From Capsulimonas sp039928515 (GTDB taxonomy: Bacteria; Armatimonadota; Armatimonadia; Armatimonadales; Capsulimonadaceae): a stretch of DNA of 26,109 nt. Made by a program: the position numbers and the translations under genes. Location of the stretch: NCBI RefSeq assembly GCF_039928515.1, contig NZ_JBDSSZ010000329.1, one strand, 5' to 3'. Positions 1-10,766 of the stretch are shown here, piece by piece (position 1 is the first letter of the stretch; each line of letters opens with the position of its first letter). The notes under the pieces were generated by a model. It searched no databases. It was not told where the DNA came from and saw only the letters and a program-made list of their open reading frames with translations.

Positions 1-117
1 GGCATTAAAGTCTCAGACGCGCAAATGGCCGATTTGAACATCAGCGGCAGTCAATTTCATCCCGATTGGAACTATCGGATCAGCCCCAACTCAGAAGAAG
101 CGGTTATTTTTGAATAG
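1..117 (+). CDS. ISAzo13-type transposase, C-terminal end (partial)
   Basis: Frame 1 is open from the window edge to a TAG at 115-117 and gives 38 residues, including GIKVSDAQMADLNI and FHPDWNYRISPN. The F-H-x-x-W-N-Y-x-I-x-P ending is what I know from the C-terminus of ISAzo13-family DDE transposases, which cut and paste their own insertion sequence. The 5' part lies outside the window, so whether the element is intact cannot be told. The 51 bases from the stop to the next ORF should hold the right end of the element if it is complete, but I could not identify a terminal repeat without the left end. The next two genes have very different base composition, consistent with a mobile neighbourhood. 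The alternative is a decayed copy of the same family. Confidence 0.72.
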   Translation, partial: GIKVSDAQMADLNISGSQFHPDWNYRISPNSEEAVIFE

Positions 118-168
118 GTCCTTAGTGCGAATCGCAGAACGATAACGCAGACAGGACCCAAAGCATAT

Positions 169-1026
169 ATGAGACAAAGCATTGCACGATACTATTTCTC
201 CAGACTCAACATAGTGTATATTGACACTAATTTATTTAACAGGGAATTATCTAAACCCCAGCTCCTAGAGGCTGCCTTGAGAAGCGGCACCAAATATGAT
301 TTCTCAGGTTATCAATGGGGATTTTTCGAAGTAGATCTGATAGCCGGTCCACGTGGTGATTATCTTACTGGTATTCTTGCTAAATATCGTTTGATTGATC
401 GAATGCAGGTAGCCGATGTTTACACGCAAGAAATTGATGAACTTGAAGTCGCCAATGAAATCAAGGCAAGTGTCCGCTTCTTTTTGCACCTTCGATCAGG
501 GCTTTTGATACATAAATCAAAATCTCCTGACATTAGTAACCAAATCTTCCAAAACAGATTCCTTGATATTTTTCATAAGGTATTCGGACGAGATGTTCGA
601 GCAGAAATATCTGCTATAGATGAACGTAATTCTTTGTTAGATGAATTTAGATCATTCGAAAAAATCGACAAAATAACTTTATGCTTGGTTCCTTCAAATC
701 CAAATTTAAGTGATATGTGGGGCGATATTGATCAAGATCTGAAAGCACGCGACATTGCGAAGTTACAAGAGCAGTATACGATTCGCTCTGATAGAGATGG
801 GCGGGCACTTAGAGAAGACCCTAGAATATTGGCCAAGATCGCAATGGCGGAAGATGGCTATGGGACTGCCGAAGTCAAAGGAATTAAGAATGGAATAAAG
901 GTAAGCCGGTCAACAAAAGACCTACCTTTTTTCGCAGAAGTGTGGGAAGCTGACGATCCCAGTGGAAGAATATTAGAAAATCTTGGCGACAAAATTGCAG
1001 AATTCTTTAGCCGTTTTATTGAATAA
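169..1026 (+). CDS. Unrecognised 285-aa protein of AT-rich two-gene module
   Basis: I do not recognise this protein with confidence. It is soluble, mixed alpha/beta and mildly acidic, with no signal peptide or membrane segment. It begins RYYFSRLNIVYID, has a hydrophobic strand KITLCLVPSNPNLSDMWGD near residues 168-186, and ends in a charged segment with EVKGIKNGIKVSRST. The strand followed by 'PNPxD'-like residues loosely recalls DUF4747-type proteins, but that is only an impression. Base composition is far from the neighbours (21 of 60 bases G+C at 541-600), which indicates recent acquisition. The ATG at 169 has only a weak AGGA 13 bases upstream. Its 3' end overlaps the membrane-protein gene that follows, so the two are almost certainly co-translated. 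The nearby transposase tail supports a mobile origin. A phage-defence or toxin role is possible but unproven. Confidence 0.75.
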   Translation: MRQSIARYYFSRLNIVYIDTNLFNRELSKPQLLEAALRSGTKYDFSGYQWGFFEVDLIAGPRGDYLTGILAKYRLIDRMQVADVYTQEIDELEVANEIKASVRFFLHLRSGLLIHKSKSPDISNQIFQNRFLDIFHKVFGRDVRAEISAIDERNSLLDEFRSFEKIDKITLCLVPSNPNLSDMWGDIDQDLKARDIAKLQEQYTIRSDRDGRALREDPRILAKIAMAEDGYGTAEVKGIKNGIKVSRSTKDLPFFAEVWEADDPSGRILENLGDKIAEFFSRFIE

Positions 1027-1537
1027 ATTGAAAAAATACCTATATTCTGTTGACACTATATCAAGTGTGATAACCTTCCTTGTACTTGCTTTCCTGCTAC
1101 CGGAAAAGATGTCCAATGTAGTCGTCAAAGATTTTTATAACTCAGGAATTTCAATTCTCGCAATTGTATTTTCTTTATTTATTGCAGCCTTAACACTTAT
1201 AATATCCGCTGGTGATAACGAGTTCGTATTGTATTTGGAAGAGAAACAATACTATTCGACATTTATGCACACATTTAAGTATACTGCCTCCGTCTTACTT
1301 ATATCACTTCTCTGTTCATTAACGATATATTGTATTACGACTTATTGGATAGGACTTCATTGGGTTAATCAATCTAAGTGGTGGTTAGTTATCTTCTTTT
1401 CACTTTTTGCTTATAGCATACTGGCAGCTTATGGCGTAACACAAGATTGCATTCGTTTTGGACAATCCCGAGCCGCGCACTTGGTCTTACGATCTAGAAA
1501 AAAAGTGAAGCGCATCCGCCGAAGACGTCGGCAATGA
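983..1537 (+). CDS. Four-helix integral membrane protein, module partner
   Basis: A 184-aa protein with four predicted membrane helices at about residues 24-39, 54-75, 100-121 and 133-153. It ends in a strongly basic tail (KKVKRIRRRRRQ), which by the positive-inside rule would be cytoplasmic. The frame has no ATG near its start. Candidate starts are TTG at 983, TTG at 1019 or TTG at 1028. The first two lie inside the preceding gene, whose TAA is at 1024-1026, so translation is probably coupled. A GGAAGA lies about 15 bases before 983. I annotate the longest form; the helices begin after all three candidates. It is AT-rich like its partner. A soluble sensor or effector plus a small multi-helix membrane protein is a layout used by several defence systems, but no family is recognised. 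Confidence 0.72.
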   Translation: MATKLQNSLAVLLNKLKKYLYSVDTISSVITFLVLAFLLPEKMSNVVVKDFYNSGISILAIVFSLFIAALTLIISAGDNEFVLYLEEKQYYSTFMHTFKYTASVLLISLLCSLTIYCITTYWIGLHWVNQSKWWLVIFFSLFAYSILAAYGVTQDCIRFGQSRAAHLVLRSRKKVKRIRRRRRQ

Positions 1538-1601
1538 CGATGCTCGTAGGTTACGGGACAGAGACGGGTCATAAAGTTGGAACGAAATGGGAAATAAACA
1601 C

Positions 1602-1820
1602 ATGACCGAAGCAGAAACCACACTGGCGGAGTTGGATGGCTGGACGATGGCCTTTGAGAACGCGACGGCGGACGCCCGGATCAGCGAGGAAGCGGAGCGA
1701 GACGTAGCGCACGCCGTCAGGCTCGGCCGTGAGGCGTGGGCGGCGTACGTGGCGGCGACCGGCGGGGAGCCTGACCCGGATGTGCGGGACCGGACACCAG
1801 CGGTGTTCTTCGGGGCGTAA
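1602..1820 (+). CDS. Small acidic hypothetical protein (72 aa)
   Basis: A short ORF with strongly GC-rich third codon positions, back to the host-like composition after the AT-rich pair. The product is acidic and mostly helical (MTEAETTLAELDGW, then EEAERDVAHAVRLGREAW) and ends DRTPAVFFGA. I do not recognise it. I chose ATG 1602 because GGGAA sits about 9 bases upstream. An in-frame ATG at 1587 with GGAA 4 bases upstream would add MGNKH. It ends 31 bases before the next small ORF, so the two may be co-transcribed. Codon bias is the main evidence that it is real; no conserved motif was seen. Confidence 0.5.
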   Translation: MTEAETTLAELDGWTMAFENATADARISEEAERDVAHAVRLGREAWAAYVAATGGEPDPDVRDRTPAVFFGA

Positions 1821-1851
1821 GGGAGGCAATCCTGAACCGCCGAAGGGGTTG

Positions 1852-2013
1852 ATGGCGTTCATGGCGGCTTTGTGCGCTGGCGTTTCCATCCTCGCCTGCA
1901 CCAATCCCGATATTGCGTTCATGAGCTTGATTTTCCTGCCATTCATGCTGGTATTCCTGTGGTTTTGGCTGGCGCACTCCGACTACAGGAAACAACCTCC
2001 CTTCTATCCTTAA
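1852..2013 (+). CDS. Very small two-helix membrane protein (53 aa)
   Basis: The ORF starts with ATG at 1852, closely preceded by GAAGGGG; ATG 1861 would give better spacing. The product has two hydrophobic stretches: residues 2-15 (ending SILAC) and 22-41 (around FLPFMLVFLWFWLAH). A short polar tail DYRKQPPFYP follows. The first stretch ends in a weak lipobox-like ILAC, so a small lipoprotein is an alternative to a two-helix membrane protein. It follows the 72-aa ORF closely and probably shares its transcript. The frame extends upstream without a stop, but that part overlaps the 72-aa gene and lacks a ribosome site. No family recognised; moderate doubt that it is expressed. Confidence 0.42.
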   Translation: MAFMAALCAGVSILACTNPDIAFMSLIFLPFMLVFLWFWLAHSDYRKQPPFYP

Positions 2014-2082
2014 AATATGACACAATAGTCACCAAGGCAACGAAAATAGAGCATGAGAAACTGCTGAGCTGAAATCTACTCA

Positions 2083-2091
2083 TGTTATAAT
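2083..2091 (+). promoter_or_regulatory. Extended -10 promoter of the lipoprotein gene
   Basis: TGTTATAAT matches the extended -10 consensus TGnTATAAT exactly, in otherwise GC-rich DNA and 31 bases before the start codon at 2122. No good -35 hexamer lies 16-18 bases upstream, which extended -10 promoters do not need. Transcription would start near 2098, leaving a leader of about 24 bases with GGAGG at 2113-2117. Confidence 0.6.
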
Positions 2092-2121
2092 GAGATACTT
2101 TCGATGTCGCATGGAGGCTTC

Positions 2122-3156
2122 ATGAAGATCCTAAACGTTGTGCCGCTTAATCTCTTGGCTAAGCCTATGATCTGTATCCTATCGGTGGCGGCGACGATAA
2201 CGCTGTCGTCCTGCGGCGGGGGCGGGTTGTCCTCGGTGGCGACCGGGGCGACTACGGACGGCGCGGGCGGTGACATGGGAGCGATCGCCAGTGCGACGGG
2301 CGTGCCGGATCTTGGCGCTGGGGCAAGTCTGCATGGCAAGCAAGTTTTCCCGACGAACAATGCTTGGAACACGGCGATTGACACGGCGGCGGTCGATCCG
2401 AACTCAAATACTCTGATTGCTTCCATCGGTGCGGCCACACGCATTCATCCCGATTTTGGCAGCGATCCTTCGTACGGCATCCCCTATGTCGTCGTCAGCG
2501 GGACGCAGGCGAAGGTTCCGGTTTCCTTTTATTACCCCACCGAAAGTGACAAAGGCCCCTACCCGATCCCGGCAAACGCGCCGATCGAAGGCGGCTCCGA
2601 CGGCCACGTGCTCGTCATCGACCGCGATCATTGGCTTCTCTATGAGATGTTCGACGCCAATCGTCCCGCCGGCGGCAAAGGCTGGACAGCCGGCGCGGGC
2701 GCCATCTGGGATCTGAAAACCAATGCGACACGGCCGGCTGGATGGACCAGCGCCGACGCCGCCGGGCTTCCCATCTTCCCCGGCTTGGTCCGGCGGGATG
2801 AAGTCGCCGCCGGCGTCATCAAGCACGCCATTCGATTCACCTGCGTCCATACGCGCCACGCCTACACGGCCCCGGCAAGCCACTTCGCCAGCAGTCTGAC
2901 CGGCGCCCAGTATCCGCCGATGGGGATGCGCGTGCGTCTGAAAGCCAGCGTCAACATTTCGGCGTACCCGGCCGGAGCCAAAGTGGTTCTGACCGCGATG
3001 AAGAAGTACGGTATGATCCTCGCCGACAACGGCAGCAACTGGTACTTCCAGGGGATGACCGACACCCATTGGAACGACAACGACATGAACACGCTCAAGC
3101 AGCTCAAGGGAAGCGATTTCGAAGTCGTCAAAATGGGCGCGATCGTCACGAGGTAA
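2122..3156 (+). CDS. Conserved secreted lipoprotein of unknown function
   Basis: A 344-aa product with a lipoprotein signal peptide: charged start MKILN, hydrophobic core, then lipobox LSSC with Cys31, followed by a Gly/Ser/Ala-rich linker to about residue 70. The mature domain has phrases I associate with a conserved but unnamed bacterial family: HPDFG, SYGIPY, PIPANAPIEGG, HVLVIDRDHWLLYE and YPPMGMRVRLKAS, with a near-C-terminal MKKYGMILADNGSNWY. It should sit on the outside of the membrane, anchored by lipid. I chose ATG 2122 over ATG 2104 because GGAGG is 4 bases upstream and the signal peptide then has normal length. It has its own extended -10 promoter. It ends convergently towards the 3771-4139 gene, with the nucleotidyltransferase gene between them. 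Biochemical function unknown. Confidence 0.85.
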   Translation: MKILNVVPLNLLAKPMICILSVAATITLSSCGGGGLSSVATGATTDGAGGDMGAIASATGVPDLGAGASLHGKQVFPTNNAWNTAIDTAAVDPNSNTLIASIGAATRIHPDFGSDPSYGIPYVVVSGTQAKVPVSFYYPTESDKGPYPIPANAPIEGGSDGHVLVIDRDHWLLYEMFDANRPAGGKGWTAGAGAIWDLKTNATRPAGWTSADAAGLPIFPGLVRRDEVAAGVIKHAIRFTCVHTRHAYTAPASHFASSLTGAQYPPMGMRVRLKASVNISAYPAGAKVVLTAMKKYGMILADNGSNWYFQGMTDTHWNDNDMNTLKQLKGSDFEVVKMGAIVTR

Positions 3157-3166
3157 AGGCTATCGC

Positions 3167-3727
3167 CTATCGCCGCCCATGATGGGCGGCGCTGACCCAC
3201 GGCGTGAAGTCCGCCATTTTCGCATGCCCCACGGGACTCTGCCCCCGATCCAGCAAATCCTTGGCAATGGCGACCGAGAAGCATTCGACCGAGGAGTGCT
3301 TGTTTCCGTAGAACGACAGCAGGGTTTCCGGCTCCACAACTTGAATACCCACCGGAGTTTCCACGCTGGCGACCTCCTCAATGAAGAGATCGAAGATCAC
3401 TTTGACGGGGCGTTCGCCGGCCGCCACTTTGGTGTAGCGCACGAAGTTCTCGGTCACGCCGTCAAAGCGCGTCCAGGTCTTTTCGTAGCCTTCCGATTCC
3501 ATGCGCTCCATCATCTTCCACAAGATATCGGGATGGACGAACAGATCGGCGTCCTTGTGGTCGTGCGCGTGCTTGAGTTCGATGTGGGGCGGCGACATAA
3601 AATGCCATGCCCACCCACCGCTGACAACAACCAGATCGCGAAACTTTTCGATTTCGGTTTGCATTACCGTCAGATCAATGGCGTTCCATGTCTCGCCGTA
3701 TCGCTTTTTGTTATGGGGTGCGCCCAT
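3167..3727 (-). CDS. Nucleotidyltransferase-fold protein (186 aa)
   Basis: A short protein with the layout of nucleotidyltransferase-superfamily enzymes of the lincosamide/aminoglycoside adenylyltransferase kind: VVSGGWAWHF at residues 34-43 (the Gly-Gly-Trp-Ala turn) followed by HDHKDADLFV at 55-64. Asp59 and Asp61 form the D-x-D metal-binding pair. The rest is plausible domain sequence, with a strand VKVIFDLFIEE. Whether it modifies a drug, a protein or an RNA cannot be told, and it could be inactive. The start at 3727 is well supported: on the minus strand GGAGGCGGG lies 4 bases upstream. Its last codons run through a perfect 10-bp inverted repeat at 3171-3191. The gene lies inside the 12-bp inverted repeat described separately and looks like an insertion between two convergent genes. 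Confidence 0.72.
   Translation of the reverse strand: MGAPHNKKRYGETWNAIDLTVMQTEIEKFRDLVVVSGGWAWHFMSPPHIELKHAHDHKDADLFVHPDILWKMMERMESEGYEKTWTRFDGVTENFVRYTKVAAGERPVKVIFDLFIEEVASVETPVGIQVVEPETLLSFYGNKHSSVECFSVAIAKDLLDRGQSPVGHAKMADFTPWVSAAHHGRR
3171..3191. repeat. Perfect 10-bp palindromic hairpin in a gene's 3' end
   Basis: CGCCGCCCAT at 3171-3180, one spacer base, then ATGGGCGGCG at 3182-3191. It can fold as an 8-bp GC stem with a 5-base loop. It encodes the last residues of the minus-strand nucleotidyltransferase-fold protein. No T-run follows on either strand, so it is not a typical intrinsic terminator. It may protect mRNA 3' ends or slow polymerase. Confidence 0.55.
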
Positions 3728-3770
3728 GATTCCCGCCTCCGTATTATTCTTTCTTGATTGCCGATAGCCT

Positions 3771-4139
3771 TTAGAAATGAGACCTATTCTGTCGATAGCG
3801 ATAGAGAGTCTCGTTCAAAAATGCAGTTCGGACCTCGTCGGGATATCCAGGAAATGGCATATACGTTGGCTCGAACAGATCGCATTTGGGGTGACGGCAC
3901 CCGCATGGGAATCGCTTATCGAGAACCTGAGCAATGTACCCATCAAGCTCTCTATTCTTTACAGATCTGCGCCTTCGTCCTTTGCTTTTGAGCACACGAG
4001 ACAGGACTGCGTTTGTGCTGCGAGAGATCACGCTCTTACCGTGTTTCCCGATCGCTTTGCGATCCGCCATCCATTGCCGTCGCTCCTTGCGAGCCATTCT
4101 AATCCAACGTGTGGGATTGCTTCTGCGTCCGATTTTCAT
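3771..4139 (-). CDS. Small basic hypothetical protein (122 aa)
   Basis: The product is highly basic in its first half (MARKERRQWMADRK, KSKGRRRRSVKNR) and has a cluster of three cysteines, CGCRHPKC, at residues 79-86. It ends in a Tyr/Arg-rich tail LYRYRQNRSHF. The cysteines plus His83 might bind a metal, and the basic part suggests nucleic-acid binding, but I recognise no family. I chose ATG 4139 because GAGGAA lies 5 bases upstream on the minus strand. ATG 4160 would add seven residues without a ribosome site. The gene converges on the lipoprotein gene, and its TAA is part of the 12-bp inverted-repeat arm. It diverges from the DUF5984 gene over about 110 bases. A long plus-strand ORF on the other strand was rejected. 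Confidence 0.55.
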   Translation of the reverse strand: MKIGRRSNPTRWIRMARKERRQWMADRKAIGKHGKSVISRSTNAVLSRVLKSKGRRRRSVKNRELDGYIAQVLDKRFPCGCRHPKCDLFEPTYMPFPGYPDEVRTAFLNETLYRYRQNRSHF

Positions 4140-4248
4140 AGGTCTTCCTCGGGAATTCATAATTGTACTGCGGGGTACTTCGGATATATGGATACCTATC
4201 GCCGTGGATACGCTTCGCGCTCAAACAACATCGCAGGATTAGCAGAAT

Positions 4249-5061
4249 ATGCTCAGCTTCAACTTTCGCCTCCAAAAGCCTGACGAGATTCGCCCTTGGG
4301 GAGACAACCCGCCGAACCTTCACTGGTTCGGCCTCACGGACGGGTGGTTTTGGATCGACATCGGCGGTCAGCAGCTCTTTCGATACTCTCAACAGATCCT
4401 CGACCACTGGGCGCAGGAGCCACAGGCCTATGTCTCACTGCTGCCATTCGATGACTATCAGGTCACGCGATATTGGGAAGATTTATTGGAGATGGTCCCC
4501 TCAATACTCGATCCCCTCCCCAGTGATTTAGCAGCCAGAGTGTCCGACATCGAAGCATGGCGTCAGTGGCGAGAACGCTTGGATGTGTGGCGGGAGGCGT
4601 CAGAGGACGACGCGTCTATGGATATCGGCGACGCCGCAATACGATGGTGGATCAGCCGAACCTGGGACAACGGGCATCTTAGCAGACCGCCGAAGATTTG
4701 GCTGTGGTCCATTGACGATACGGTGCATATTCGCTGGGATTGCCGTAATATTCTGCTGGACGGCATTGAAGTTTGGGAGGCGCGATCTGGCGAAGTGGCG
4801 ATGTCAAAGTCCGAGTTCGTCAATGCCGTGAAGTCGTTCGACGAGCGCTTGATTGGTGAAATGGGGAAGCGCATCGAAGAGATCAAGAGTAGTTGGTCAC
4901 GCCCCGAGGTGATTGTTGACGTGGAGAGTTTGGAGCAGGAACAGAACTACCGCGCGACGATCGGCGAAAACGCGCTCGGCCGTACCCATCGCGACTACGA
5001 ATGGGACCAAGTGCGCGCGGCGATGGCGATGATTGAAACGAACTTCGAGCAGGCAAAATGA
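4249..5061 (+). CDS. DUF5984 family protein
   Basis: A soluble 270-aa protein opening MLSFNFRLQKPDEIRPWG and then LHWFGLTDGWFWIDIGG at residues 24-40. The 'PWG ... LHWFGLTDG' opening with 'LFRYS' is what I recall of DUF5984, a family of unknown function common in Actinobacteria and other soil bacteria and often compared with immunity-type or accessory proteins. The centre is Trp-rich (IEAWRQWRERLDVW, IWLWSIDD) and the C-terminal third is helical and charged. No signal peptide, helix span or catalytic motif is visible. AGGA lies 11 bases before ATG 4249. It ends 4 bases before a strong bidirectional terminator. No partner gene is nearby, so its role here is unknown. Confidence 0.72.
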   Translation: MLSFNFRLQKPDEIRPWGDNPPNLHWFGLTDGWFWIDIGGQQLFRYSQQILDHWAQEPQAYVSLLPFDDYQVTRYWEDLLEMVPSILDPLPSDLAARVSDIEAWRQWRERLDVWREASEDDASMDIGDAAIRWWISRTWDNGHLSRPPKIWLWSIDDTVHIRWDCRNILLDGIEVWEARSGEVAMSKSEFVNAVKSFDERLIGEMGKRIEEIKSSWSRPEVIVDVESLEQEQNYRATIGENALGRTHRDYEWDQVRAAMAMIETNFEQAK

Positions 5062-5064
5062 CAT

Positions 5065-5100
5065 GAAAATGCGCCTCCCCATTTGGGCAGGCGCGTTTTC
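5065..5100. terminator. Bidirectional intrinsic terminator
   Basis: The GAAAA foot at 5065-5069 pairs with TTTTC at 5096-5100, and the GCGCCT/AGGCGC stem encloses a CCC/GGG extension and an ATTT loop. GTTTTCTTT follows on the plus strand, and the minus strand reads ATTTTC after the stem. It lies between the convergent DUF5984 gene and the REC-GspE gene and should end both transcripts. Confidence 0.85.
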
Positions 5101-5118
5101 TTTGGGATCGAGGTCAGT

Positions 5119-7343
5119 TTAGGCTTCGGCGAGCAGCTTTAGGGCGCTGCGTTTCATGCGGCGGTCAGCGGGGGTTTCGTCTTCGATGGAGCTGACTTTG
5201 GACTGGATGTCGGTGACGGTGGTCAGGCCGCGACGGGCTTTGTCCAGGCCGTCCTCGAACATCGTCACCATGCCGTTGTTCACGGCGCAGTCGTGAATCT
5301 CCTTGGTGTCGGCGGCGCCCATAATCAGTTTTCGAATGTCGCGTCCGACGGTCATGACCTCATGCACGGCCAGACGGCCCTTCATGCCCTGGCTGTCGCA
5401 ATACGCGCAGCCGACCGGCTCATAGAGATGGTCGGGAACGGACTTCTTGAAGAGCGCCGCCGTGTCGTCATCGACCGGGACTTCTCGGGCGCAGTTGGGA
5501 CAAAGACGGCGGACGAGGCGCTGCGCGATCGAGCCGATCAGGGTCGAGGCGATCAGGTACTGCGGGATCCCCATGTCCAGCAGGCGGCTCACGGCGCCGG
5601 CGGCCTCGTTGCAGTGCAGCGTGCTCAGCACCAGGTGGCCCGTCAGCGACGCCCGCATGGCGATCTCCGCCGTCTCAGCGTCGCGGATCTCACCGACGAG
5701 TACAACGTCCGGGTCCTGGCGAAGGATCGCGCGCAGCTGCTTGGCGAAGGTGAGCCCCGCCCGCTCGTGGACGGCGGATTGACTGATCCCTTCCAGCTCA
5801 TACTCGATCGGGTCTTCGCATGTGATGATGTTTCGGCGCACCACCGCCCCATTCTTGTCTGTGATGGATTTCAGAGCGTTCAGCGCGGCGTACAGCGTGG
5901 ACGTCTTACCGGAGCCGGTCGGGCCGGTGACCAGGATCAAGCCGTGCGGCTTCTGGATGAGCGAATTGAAATCGTCGGCGTTTTTGCCGGTAAAGCCAAG
6001 CTGCTCCAGGCTCAGCAGGGCGTTGGCGCGGTCCAGAATTCGCATGACCGTGCGTTCGCCGTACTGCGTGGGCAGCGTGGAGACGCGCAGGTCGATCGGG
6101 CGGTTCTGAACCTTTACGGAGATACGTCCATCGAGCGGCACGCGTCGCTCGGAGATATCCATATCCGCCATGATCTTGATTCGCGAGGTCGTGGGCGCCA
6201 GGAACTGGCGCGGGACCGTACGGATCGGGATCAGCTGCCCGTCGATCCGATATAAAATTTGGAAATGCTTCTTCTGCGGCTCGATGTGGATGTCCGACGC
6301 GCGCCGGCCGACAGCGTCGGCGAACAGCGTGTTGACGAACCGGATGACCGGCGCCTGATCGCTCTGACGCATGAGCTCCGCCGTATCGATCTCGTCCACC
6401 AGTTCATCCATGGACATATCCGTGGCGGCCGCCTGGATCGAGTCGCTCATCTCCTCGTCGTTCGCGCCGCCGTTGACGTCGTGATACGAGCGCTCGATAG
6501 CGGCCGTCAGCTCGGCCTTGCTGGCAAGGAACGGTTCGACGCGCCGACGGGTCGTACGCTGCACTAAGTCGATCGCCTCAATGTCCCAGGGGTTCGACAT
6601 CGCCAGCCGCAGACGGCCCATGGCGGCGCCTTCCGCATCCTGAACCGACAGCGGAAGCATTTGGTGACGCATCGCGGTTTCGAACGGCACCAGCGCCAGG
6701 ACAAACGGGTCGGGCGACTCGTGCTCGACCGCAACAAACGGCACATCCATCTGCCGGCTGCGCGCCTGCGTAATATCCCCTTCGGTCACCCACCCACGCT
6801 TCTTCAGGATCTCTCCCAGCCGTGCGCGGGTTTCCTTCTGATCGGCCAGCGCTTCATTGAGCTGCTGGTACGTGATAACTCCCTGATCCACCAGGAGGTT
6901 TCCGAGTGGCGCGTGCTGCTCGCGCAGCTCTCCGCTCATATTTTCGAGCTGGGCGGTGCTGGTCTTCAGCTCCTCTTTCATCTTGAGGATTCGCTGGGCC
7001 ACATCGAGACGCGCGATCAGCTCGGCGGTGTCGATCGGCTTGACCAAGAAGTCGTCCACACCGGCGTTCAGAGCCTCGCCCCGGTCTTCGGCGTTTCCCT
7101 TGACCGTCAGCAGAATCAAGTAGACGTAGGGAGAGCCTTCGCGCGTCCGGATCTTTCGGCAGAGATCCAGTCCATCCATTTCCGGCATCATCCAATCGGA
7201 GAGGACCAGGCGGAATGAATCCTTGGCGATCGCCTCCCAGGCCCGAACGCCGTTCGTCTCCACGGAAACCTCGTGCCCCATACGCTCCAGCGCCTTGCGC
7301 AGAACAAGGGCGGAGATGGGATCGTCTTCGGCGATAAGGATTT

Positions 7344-7347
<4 letters not shown>
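5119..7347 (-). CDS. Response regulator-MshEN-GspE/PilB ATPase fusion
   Basis: A 742-aa fusion. Residues 1-120 are a REC receiver domain with acidic pair Glu7/Asp8/Asp9, phospho-acceptor Asp51, Thr81 and Lys103. Residues 121-145 form a short coiled coil. Residues 147-199 match the MshEN c-di-GMP-binding layout: two 24-residue motifs with a 5-residue spacer (KETRA). The first starts PLG instead of RLG; the second starts RLG. Residues 330-742 are a GspE/PilB hexameric ATPase that powers type II secretion or type IV pilus assembly in the cytoplasm. It has Walker A GPTGSGKTS (475-483), Walker B DPDVVLVGEIRD (545-556), His box LTGHLVLSTLHCN (568-580), and zinc cysteines at 616, 619, 647 and 650. 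Its ATG overlaps the TGA of the upstream kinase by 4 nt, implying coupled translation and a kinase-regulator pair. A REC domain on this ATPase is unusual. Confidence 0.93.
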
Positions 7348-10559
<3,212 letters not shown>

Positions 10560-10692
10560 GACTGGCGATGCGGCGCAAAAAATATTCTGGGCCGCGTCTT
10601 TACCTGTGATTATTGTCGGCGTTTTGAGGAAAAAACTCCAGCCGGATTCACAGTGACTGTCGTGACGGGCGAGCACGAAGCGCAGGCGTTTT

Positions 10693-10721
10693 TTGGATTA
10701 GGAACGCGCTTCAGGTATACT
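10693..10721 (+). promoter_or_regulatory. Probable aspS promoter
   Basis: TATACT at 10716-10721 matches 5 of 6 bases of the -10 consensus. TTGGAT at 10693-10698 is a weak -35 (TTG conserved) at the ideal 17-base spacing. Transcription from about 10728 would leave a leader of roughly 38 bases before the aspS GTG at 10767. It stands in DNA shared with the divergent kinase gene. Confidence 0.55.
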
Positions 10722-10766
10722 AGAGCGATATTTGCACGACCAATGGCGGGCGGAGGAGGATGGGTA

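Larger units (their letters stand above)
3154..3773. repeat. 12-bp inverted repeat flanking one gene (split terminator?)
   Basis: TAAAGGCTATCG at 3154-3165 and its exact reverse complement CGATAGCCTTTA at 3762-3773. The left arm begins with the TAA stop of the lipoprotein gene. The right arm, read on the minus strand, begins with the TAA stop of the small basic protein gene. Brought together they would form a bidirectional terminator-like hairpin with A-rich and T-rich feet, like those at 5065-5100 and 16110-16132. The 596 bases between the arms hold only the nucleotidyltransferase-fold gene. A 7-bp tandem duplication, CTATCGC twice, is at 3160-3173, at the left junction. Confidence 0.6.

Noticed and set aside
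169..1537. Idea that the AT-rich pair is a Kiwa system (KwaA four-helix membrane protein with KwaB)
   Set aside because: The four-helix partner fits in size, but gene order is reversed and I see no DUF4868-like features in the soluble protein, so the name is not supported.
3777..4283. 168-aa plus-strand ORF opposite the small basic protein
   Set aside because: No ribosome site or protein-like pattern, and it overlaps the DUF5984 start; the minus-strand frame has GAGGAA and a coherent composition.
10560..10676. Longer kinase start reaching 10676
   Set aside because: The extra 39 residues cover the intergenic DNA shared with aspS, have no ribosome site and do not look like a domain.
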